A stretch of DNA of 12,074 nucleotides from Rickettsiaceae bacterium (GTDB lineage: Bacteria > Pseudomonadota > Alphaproteobacteria > Rickettsiales > Rickettsiaceae): NCBI GenBank assembly GCA_021741285.1, contig JAIOYD010000021.1, positions 1 to 12,074 on the forward strand, given 5' to 3'. The notes under the pieces are model-generated. The model saw nothing but the letters and a program-made list of their open reading frames with translations, did not search any database and was not told the origin of the DNA. This document shows positions 7,342 through 12,074 of the stretch, in pieces; position 1 is the first letter of the stretch, and each line of letters starts with the position of its first letter. Made by a program: the position numbers and the translations under genes.

Positions 7342-8002
7342 GTTTTTCTATATATTTTAACATTGAGTCAGTGTCATGGCATACCACAACATTTTTAAAT
7401 ACTTGCTCAAATACCCTTGCAACCTTAGAGCTTATAGCAATATATGTAGTGTTTCCTAGATAATTCACTAGATTATTTTCTATTAATAATTTTAATAGGG
7501 TTTTTGCACAATTCTCAGAATATAAAACTATATAATCTATACCTTCTTTATACCTTGTCATTTCATTTTCAGACAACAATTTAAGGTATATTGTTTTATA
7601 TAAAATCTTTCTTGTTGTTCCAAGCGGCATACTCACCGTTATATGATCCCCTGATAAGTACAACATTTTGTTATATAAATAGTCGGGTATTCGTCTTTTT
7701 AAATTTTCTACATTTGATGCATAACATTTAACTTTATAACCCTTGTTTTTTAGGATGTTTGCCGATTTTTCACCAACTACCCAAACTGGCATATTATCTC
7801 TCGGAGCATCAGGAATATTATGGGCAGCAAAATTACTAGTAATTATTAAGTCAGAAAATTGATTTATATATTCAGCTTCTACTGAAAATAATTCATATTC
7901 AATAAGATTACACTCAATTAGATCTAAATCTTTATTACCAAATTTTTCTTTCAGTGCACTATTGGCAACTTTTGATCTTGTTAATAAGACTGATTTCTTC
8001 AT
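7334..8002 (-). CDS. hemD: uroporphyrinogen-III synthase
   Basis: HemD closes hydroxymethylbilane to uroporphyrinogen III with inversion of ring D, a cytoplasmic step of haem synthesis. The family is poorly conserved, but its landmarks are in order: LLTR near the N-terminus (usually LxTRP; here the Pro is Ser), DLIITSNFAAHN (first TSxNAV-like block), VWVVGEKSANILKNKGY (VGxxTAxxLxxxG block), YLSGD, YIVLYSENCAKTL (second serine block) and AISSKVARVF near the C-terminus. The product is 222 aa from the ATG at 8002. A TTG two codons upstream is possible, but the ATG gives the usual start just before the first strand. There is no clear Shine-Dalgarno sequence; it begins 18 bases after the der stop and overlaps the Mic60-like gene by 8 bases. 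Confidence 0.85.
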   Translation of the reverse strand: MKKSVLLTRSKVANSALKEKFGNKDLDLIECNLIEYELFSVEAEYINQFSDLIITSNFAAHNIPDAPRDNMPVWVVGEKSANILKNKGYKVKCYASNVENLKRRIPDYLYNKMLYLSGDHITVSMPLGTTRKILYKTIYLKLLSENEMTRYKEGIDYIVLYSENCAKTLLKLLIENNLVNYLGNTTYIAISSKVARVFEQVFKNVVVCHDTDSMLKYIEKHD

Positions 8003-8020
8003 TGGCAAATACTATTATAA

Positions 8021-9367
8021 TCACTTCTTATTAGCATATGGATTATCTGATTTTTCAAAATAAAACCTCATTGGAACCCCGGGCATTTCAAAGTCATCTC
8101 GTAAAGAATTTGTTAAATACCTTTTGTAAGAATCTGTTATACTGTCCGGATCACTAGTAAATAGTTTAAATGTTGGCGGCCGTGATTTCATTTGGGTTAT
8201 ATATTTTATTCTCACCCTACGTCCTAGCTTTTTATGAAGCGGAAGCGGATGACGGTCAAGGACAAACCCAAGCCAGTCATTTAACTTAGATGTTGGTATT
8301 TTTTTGTTCCATAATTTATATATATCAATACACTTGTCCAAAACTCTTTCTGTTGTAGTACTATCGATAGCAGAAAGATATACTACGGGAATACCTTTTA
8401 CTTGAGGTAAGTGGGTTCCCAGTTTATATTCGAACTCCTCTTTATATTCTTTCTTTTTACGAATTAAGTCCCATTTATTAACAGCAATTACCAGACTTCT
8501 GCCTTGATCAATAACATAATTTGCAATAGTCAAATCTTGTTGTTCGAGCGCGATTGTTGCGTCTAACATTAAAATTACTGTATTGGCAAACTTAATACTA
8601 CCAATCGCATCACCAGTCGACATCTTCTCTAGGCTATGCGTTACATTAGATCTTTTTCTAAGGCCTGCTGTATCAATTAACTTAATCTTATTTCCTTTGT
8701 AATCCCATGCAATTTCAATTGACTCTCTTGTAATACCAGCCTCAGGACCAGTCAACATCCTATCTTCCCCAATAATAGCATTTACAAAAGTAGATTTGCC
8801 AGAATTAGGTCTCCCAGCAATTACTATTTGTAAACAATCCCCTTTAATAGGATCTGATATTACCTCGCCCTCTTCTGTATCAATTTTTTCTGCAATTGCA
8901 TCATAAAGATCGGCCAATCCCTGACCATGTTCTGCTGAAATTGGCACAGGATTGCCAAACCCCAATTTATAATATTCTTGGTCATGGTTAAATCTTTTTT
9001 CTGATTTATTAGCTATAACTATATAATTTTTAGCATATTTCCTAATAAATTCGGCAAAGAATTTATCTGCAGGTGTAATACCGCTCTGATTATCTACTAC
9101 TAAGCACACTAAATCAGCTTCGGCGATTGAAATCATGGTTTGTTGCATCATACGATGCTCCAGCTTTCCCTCTTCCGACTCTTCTAAGCCAGGGGTATCC
9201 ACAACAGTAAACTCCATAGGACCAATTTTTGCGTCAGAATATTTTCTATCTCTGGTTACCCCTGGCCTATCGTGTACTATAGCTTTTTTACTCACGCTCA
9301 ATCTGTTAAACAAAGTTGATTTTCCTACGTTGGGACGACCAACTAGAGCAACAATTTTCTTTTTCAT
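8021..9367 (-). CDS. der: ribosome biogenesis GTPase Der (EngA)
   Basis: Der has tandem GTPase domains and helps late assembly of the 50S ribosomal subunit. In the 448-aa product the first G domain has GRPNVGKS (10-17), DTPG (57-60) and NKSE (120-123). The second has GRPNSGKS (185-192), DTAG (232-235) and NKWD (297-300). A KH-like C-terminal domain follows, including RRVRIKYITQ and RPPTFKLF. The first G4 motif has Glu where most families have Asp (NKxD); rickettsial Der has, as I recall, the same change. I place the start at the ATG at 9367 because the family begins only a few residues before VALVGRPNVG. An ATG at 9388 (seven residues longer, preceded by AGCGGAT) is a fair alternative. The open frame extends to 9499, but that part is low-complexity and unlike the family. 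It is the first gene of the minus-strand cluster. Confidence 0.96.
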   Translation of the reverse strand: MKKKIVALVGRPNVGKSTLFNRLSVSKKAIVHDRPGVTRDRKYSDAKIGPMEFTVVDTPGLEESEEGKLEHRMMQQTMISIAEADLVCLVVDNQSGITPADKFFAEFIRKYAKNYIVIANKSEKRFNHDQEYYKLGFGNPVPISAEHGQGLADLYDAIAEKIDTEEGEVISDPIKGDCLQIVIAGRPNSGKSTFVNAIIGEDRMLTGPEAGITRESIEIAWDYKGNKIKLIDTAGLRKRSNVTHSLEKMSTGDAIGSIKFANTVILMLDATIALEQQDLTIANYVIDQGRSLVIAVNKWDLIRKKKEYKEEFEYKLGTHLPQVKGIPVVYLSAIDSTTTERVLDKCIDIYKLWNKKIPTSKLNDWLGFVLDRHPLPLHKKLGRRVRIKYITQMKSRPPTFKLFTSDPDSITDSYKRYLTNSLRDDFEMPGVPMRFYFEKSDNPYANKK

Positions 9368-9607
9368 TATAATCTTATTAACACTCATTATTATCCGCTT
9401 ATTATTAACACGAATCAGATAATATATAAAGACAATATAAAGATAAAATTTAGCGTGGTTTGAACTACTTTCATAAAATACGTTAAAATAACTATACAAA
9501 ATACATCGTCGCTTAATAAAATTAAGATAATAGTAATCTTTCTATAAACGTTGCATAAAAATAATGTTAGAATGAAAGTTATAGTTTTTCAATTCAAGGT
9601 AACAGTT
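9368..9607. other. divergent intergenic region, der / phaZ
   Basis: The region is AT-rich with no credible gene, and should hold promoters for both directions. It contains a tight 6-bp inverted repeat, CTTAAT-AAA-ATTAAG (9512-9526), which could be an operator-like site or chance in such AT-rich DNA. AAGGT at 9596-9600 precedes the phaZ ATG by 7 bases and sets that start. Confidence 0.5.
9419..9447 (-). promoter_or_regulatory. possible promoter for der
   Basis: On the minus strand TTTATC (9447-9442) and TATTAT (9424-9419) are separated by 17 bases. The -10 matches the sigma-70 consensus at five of six positions, the -35 only at three of six. It lies 31-52 bases before the candidate der starts. 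In DNA this AT-rich such pairs are common, so this is a weak prediction. Confidence 0.25.
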
Positions 9608-10779
9608 ATGAATCATTTTATTCCCGATACAAATTCTCTTTATGGACTAATTGAGGCTGCACGGCATAGTTTATCATCTTCTAGACTTGGTATTATGACG
9701 ATGCACGAATGGCTTGAACAGTCAACTCATCCTTTTGGCAAAACGCATTTATCTTCTGTAATGAAAGCTAGCCTAGATATTGCTGAAAGACTGACTAGAA
9801 CCTACAAAAAGCCATCCTTCAACATTACCAAGTGCATAGTAGATGGAAAAGAGCAGGAAATTCATGAACATACTCTGTGTGAAGACGTGTTTTGTCATTT
9901 ACAGCATTTTGAAAAACCAGAGTACAAGAAATATCAGCCAAAGCTTTTAATAGTGGCGCCAATGTCAGGCCATCATGCTACATTATTGCGGGGGACAGTT
10001 CAGGATACCTTGCCGTTTTTTGATGTATATATCACTGATTGGGTTGATGCCAACCAAGTACCTATTACAAGCGGTAGTTTTGATTTGGATTCATTCATTG
10101 ATTACGTTATTAATTATATAAGATATCTTGGCCCTAACGTTCATGTGCTTGCCGTTTGCCAACCCACAGTACCAGTACTGGTAGCTACGTCGCTGATGTC
10201 ACAAAATAATGATATCAACGTGCCCAATTCTATAATTCTTATCGGGGGGCCAATTGATGCAAGAAAAAACCAAACCAAACCCGGAGATTTTGCTGAAGAT
10301 AAAAGCTTAATATGGTTTGATCAAACCCTAATAACCAATGTACCATCCAATTATCCTGGTCACAGACGAAGAGTTTACCCTGGATTCCTCCAACTAGCAG
10401 GGTTTATATCAATGAATTTGCAAAGACATGTAGACTCTCATGTTGATTTATTTAAACACCTTATCAATGGAGATAACGAGCAAATTGATAAACAAAAGAA
10501 ATTCTATGATGAATATTTATCTGTAATGGACTTACCAGCAGATTGGAATCAATTACTCAATCTGCTTTAATGGGTATAGAAGGAGAAAATGATGACATTG
10601 CCGCTGTTGGCCAAACTAAAGCAGCATTAAGTTTATGTAAAAACATCCCAGCTAGTAAGAAAAAATATCACCTACAAAAAGGAGTTGGTCACTACGGGGC
10701 TTTTACTGGCAGTAAATTTAGACAAGAGATAGTTCCAGCGATAAAAGATTTTGTTTACGCAAATGATCAAAAAGTGTAG
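9608..10779 (+). pseudogene. phaZ: intracellular polyhydroxybutyrate depolymerase, broken by internal deletion and frameshift
   Basis: An intact PhaZ hydrolyses stored polyhydroxybutyrate at the surface of cytoplasmic granules. The reading frame from ATG 9608 (AAGGT 7 bases upstream) matches the PhaZ family throughout: APMSGHHATLLR, YITDWVDA, the nucleophile box AVCQPTVPV with Cys184 (Cys183 in Ralstonia PhaZa1), GGPIDARK, NYPGHRRRVYPGFLQ and FYDEYLSVMDLPAD. After Asp312 (codon 10541-10543) the frame leaves the family and stops at 10568-10570. Family sequence resumes in the next frame with ITQSALMGIEGENDDI (from 10552) and GVGHYGAF, ending at 10779. Compared with Ralstonia PhaZa1, about 33 residues between the two blocks are represented by only 17 bases, so roughly 82 bases are missing. 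Restoring them would give a 417-aa protein, close to the normal ~419. The catalytic Asp and His lie beyond the break, so the N-terminal product (320 aa) should be inactive. A sequencing error cannot easily explain a loss of this size. Confidence 0.85.
10537..10566. repeat. 9-bp perfect inverted repeat at the phaZ deletion junction
   Basis: AGCAGATTG (10537-10545) and CAATCTGCT (10558-10566) are exact reverse complements with a 12-base loop. The place where phaZ loses family similarity (after 10543) and regains it (from 10552-10561) falls within this hairpin. The structure is seen directly; that it had a part in the deletion is inferred. Confidence 0.7.
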
Positions 10780-10817
10780 TATAGCTTTTTAATTTGTAAC
10801 AATCTTTAAAATTTAGT

Positions 10818-11549
10818 ATGGAAATAGTCGAAAACACGGAGCAGGTCGTGACTCAAGCAACTACCGTCGACCTCTCGATAATATCCCTTGTAATGTCATC
10901 AGATTTAATTGGCAAATCCGTTGTGTTAATTCTGCTTTTTGCTTCAATCTGGAGCTGGGCAATTATTATAAATAAATTAAAATTATTTTCTGCTACCAAG
11001 CAAAAAATGAAGAATTTTGAGAACTTGTTTTGGTCTGGGCAGGTTTTAGATGATCTTTATGAAAGAGTAAAAAGGTCTATAGACAATCCTTTATCTGCTG
11101 TTTTTGTTAGTGCAATGAGCGAATGTAAAAAAAGTAATAATAAGGACTCTCAAAAACATGACTCCATTAGAATTGGTAACAAAGAAAGAGTATCTGGCTC
11201 GATGTATCTTTCCCGAAATAGAGAACTTGAACAACTTGAAACTAAGCTAGGGTTTTTAGCTACAGTTGGATCATCGGCTCCATTTATAGGATTATTTGGT
11301 ACTGTATGGGGTATTATGCACAGTTTTCAATCCATTGCATCTTCCAAAAATACTACTCTGGCAGTAGTAGCACCAGGTATTGCTGAAGCCCTACTTGCAA
11401 CAGCTATCGGTCTTTTTGTAGCTATACCCGCAACTATTTTCTATAATTATCTATGCTCTGAAATAGATAGTATTAATAATAAACTTGATGATTTTATTGG
11501 TGAGCTACACTCTCTAATTTCAAGAGCAATTGACGAAGAGAAAATGTAA
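10818..11549 (+). CDS. tolQ: Tol-Pal system proton channel subunit TolQ
   Basis: TolQ belongs to the MotA/TolQ/ExbB family. With TolR it forms the inner-membrane proton channel that energises TolA for outer-membrane constriction and stability. The 243-aa protein has three membrane segments (about residues 29-52, 143-167 and 181-211). The second and third form the family core, with the diagnostic stretch LGFLATVGSSAPFIGLFGTV (144-163) and VAPGIAEALLATAIGL (184-199). The loop between segments 1 and 2 carries a polar insert (about 103-130). It starts 38 bases after the phaZ remnant with no clear Shine-Dalgarno sequence. The immediate link to tolR favours TolQ over ExbB. Confidence 0.93.
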   Translation: MEIVENTEQVVTQATTVDLSIISLVMSSDLIGKSVVLILLFASIWSWAIIINKLKLFSATKQKMKNFENLFWSGQVLDDLYERVKRSIDNPLSAVFVSAMSECKKSNNKDSQKHDSIRIGNKERVSGSMYLSRNRELEQLETKLGFLATVGSSAPFIGLFGTVWGIMHSFQSIASSKNTTLAVVAPGIAEALLATAIGLFVAIPATIFYNYLCSEIDSINNKLDDFIGELHSLISRAIDEEKM

Positions 11550-11551
11550 CT

Positions 11552-11983
11552 ATGGGAGCATCTATTCAAGGCCGTGAAAATGGTGGTAGAAAACGTCGTA
11601 AGCTAATGAATGAAATAAACGTCACTCCCATGGTTGATGTGATGCTTGTGCTCTTGATTATCTTTATGATTACTTCTCCAATGCTTGTCGCTGGCATTGA
11701 AGTTGATCTGCCCAAAACAGAATCAGCACCAATTTCAGGAAGTTTTAAGCCTTTGGTTATAAGCATAGATAAAAACGAAGAGTTGTATCTTTTTGAAACT
11801 ATAATTAGCAAAGATACTCTAATAGATAAGCTTAAAGAAATCACCAAGGAAAATAAAGATACAAGAATCTTTGTCAAAGGCGATAAGAGCATATCGTATG
11901 GAGTAATCGTTGAAACAATGTCTCGCATACAAAGCGCTGGGTTTACCAAAGTTGCTCTTATTTCCGACATAAAATATAAATAA
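11552..11983 (+). CDS. tolR: Tol-Pal system protein TolR
   Basis: TolR is the ExbD-family partner of TolQ. It has a short cytoplasmic N-terminus rich in basic residues, one membrane helix and a periplasmic domain. The hallmark NEINVTPMVDVMLVLLIIFM (20-39) contains the proton-carrying Asp29, followed by the start of the periplasmic domain at VDLPKTES. The C-terminal part (about 70-143) fits the TolR/ExbD periplasmic fold, with DTRIFVKGDKSISYG typical of the family. The 143-aa length is normal. It begins 2 bases after tolQ and its stop directly abuts the next ATG, so tolQ, tolR and tolA are translated from one transcript. Confidence 0.95.
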   Translation: MGASIQGRENGGRKRRKLMNEINVTPMVDVMLVLLIIFMITSPMLVAGIEVDLPKTESAPISGSFKPLVISIDKNEELYLFETIISKDTLIDKLKEITKENKDTRIFVKGDKSISYGVIVETMSRIQSAGFTKVALISDIKYK

Positions 11984-12074
11984 ATGAAAGAACACGAAGA
12001 TAAGAAATTTCAAAGAGCTATTATTGTCTCCGCGATCTTACACTTAGTTTTACTAGGCGTATTTTTTTTCGGCT
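11984..12074 (+). CDS. tolA: TolA, N-terminal fragment (cut by window end)
   Basis: An ATG directly after the tolR stop opens a frame that runs off the window. The 30 visible residues give a charged cytoplasmic start (MKEHEDKKFQR) and then a hydrophobic helix containing Ser16 and His20. This S-x3-H spacing is the TolA/TonB transmembrane motif that contacts TolQ-TolR. Position after tolQ-tolR makes TolA much likelier than TonB. The long helical middle and C-terminal domain are outside the window. Confidence 0.8.
   Translation, partial: MKEHEDKKFQRAIIVSAILHLVLLGVFFFG

Noticed and set aside
9368..9499. Possible 44-residue N-terminal extension of Der
   Set aside because: The extension is AT-driven, rich in Tyr/Phe/Asn, unlike any Der N-terminus, and would consume the divergent promoter region.
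9551..9607. Earlier in-frame TTG start for phaZ
   Set aside because: The ATG at 9608 has AAGGT at good spacing and fits the family's N-terminus; the earlier codon does not.
10543..10779. Independent 78-codon gene after phaZ
   Set aside because: It is plainly the C-terminal part of PhaZ in another frame; the apparent TTG start is at the deletion junction and has no ribosome site.
10769..10790. AAAAAG / CTTTTT hairpin across the phaZ stop codon as a terminator before tolQ
   Set aside because: The stem has a single G-C pair and a 10-base loop, too weak to call in AT-rich DNA.
11566..11970. 134-codon open frame on the minus strand opposite tolR
   Set aside because: It lies wholly within a clear tolR gene, shows no family features, and is explained by tolR codon composition.

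Overview
The window is low-GC DNA from an alphaproteobacterium, most likely a member of the Rickettsiales (Rickettsiaceae-like intracellular symbiont). Three things point there: the codon usage is AT-rich; the der, tmk and zapE products closely resemble rickettsial forms as I remember them (for example TREVGGT in Tmk and a non-canonical NKSE in the first G domain of Der); and the order hemD / Mic60-position gene / hemY is characteristic of Alphaproteobacteria. The assignment is from memory of families, not from a search.

Layout. Bases 1-276 hold no gene but are rich in repeats: an 11-bp perfect inverted repeat, a 15-bp-period direct repeat and a roughly 110-bp GC-richer imperfect palindrome that ends 12 bases from the stop codon of the first gene. 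Bases 277-2337 (minus) encode a membrane-anchored S9 family serine peptidase. It stands alone, with a 313-346 base gap upstream that contains a terminator-like hairpin immediately before its start. Bases 2684-9367 (minus) form a tightly packed cluster, read in the order der, hemD, a Mic60/mitofilin-like gene, hemY-like, zapE, tmk, zntB. Several joints overlap or are only a few bases apart, so it is probably one operon or two. A 240-base divergent intergenic region (9368-9607) separates it from the plus-strand genes: a broken intracellular polyhydroxybutyrate depolymerase (phaZ, 9608-10779), then tolQ, tolR and the start of tolA, which runs off the window end.

How the genes work together. The minus cluster mixes ribosome assembly (Der), tetrapyrrole synthesis (HemD, with HemY-like as its usual neighbour), inner-membrane architecture (Mic60-like), an AFG1/ZapE ATPase, dTMP phosphorylation (Tmk) and divalent-cation transport (ZntB-like). 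TolQ-TolR-TolA form the proton-motive-force-driven machine that keeps the outer membrane attached during division.

The content is mainly housekeeping; I see no new defence or mobile system. The points most worth a second look are (i) phaZ, which has lost about 82 bases (about 27 codons plus a frame change) exactly at a 9-bp inverted repeat, separating the catalytic Cys from the Asp and His; (ii) the small, divergent Mic60-position protein between hemD and hemY; and (iii) the palindromic element and hairpins on either side of the peptidase gene.
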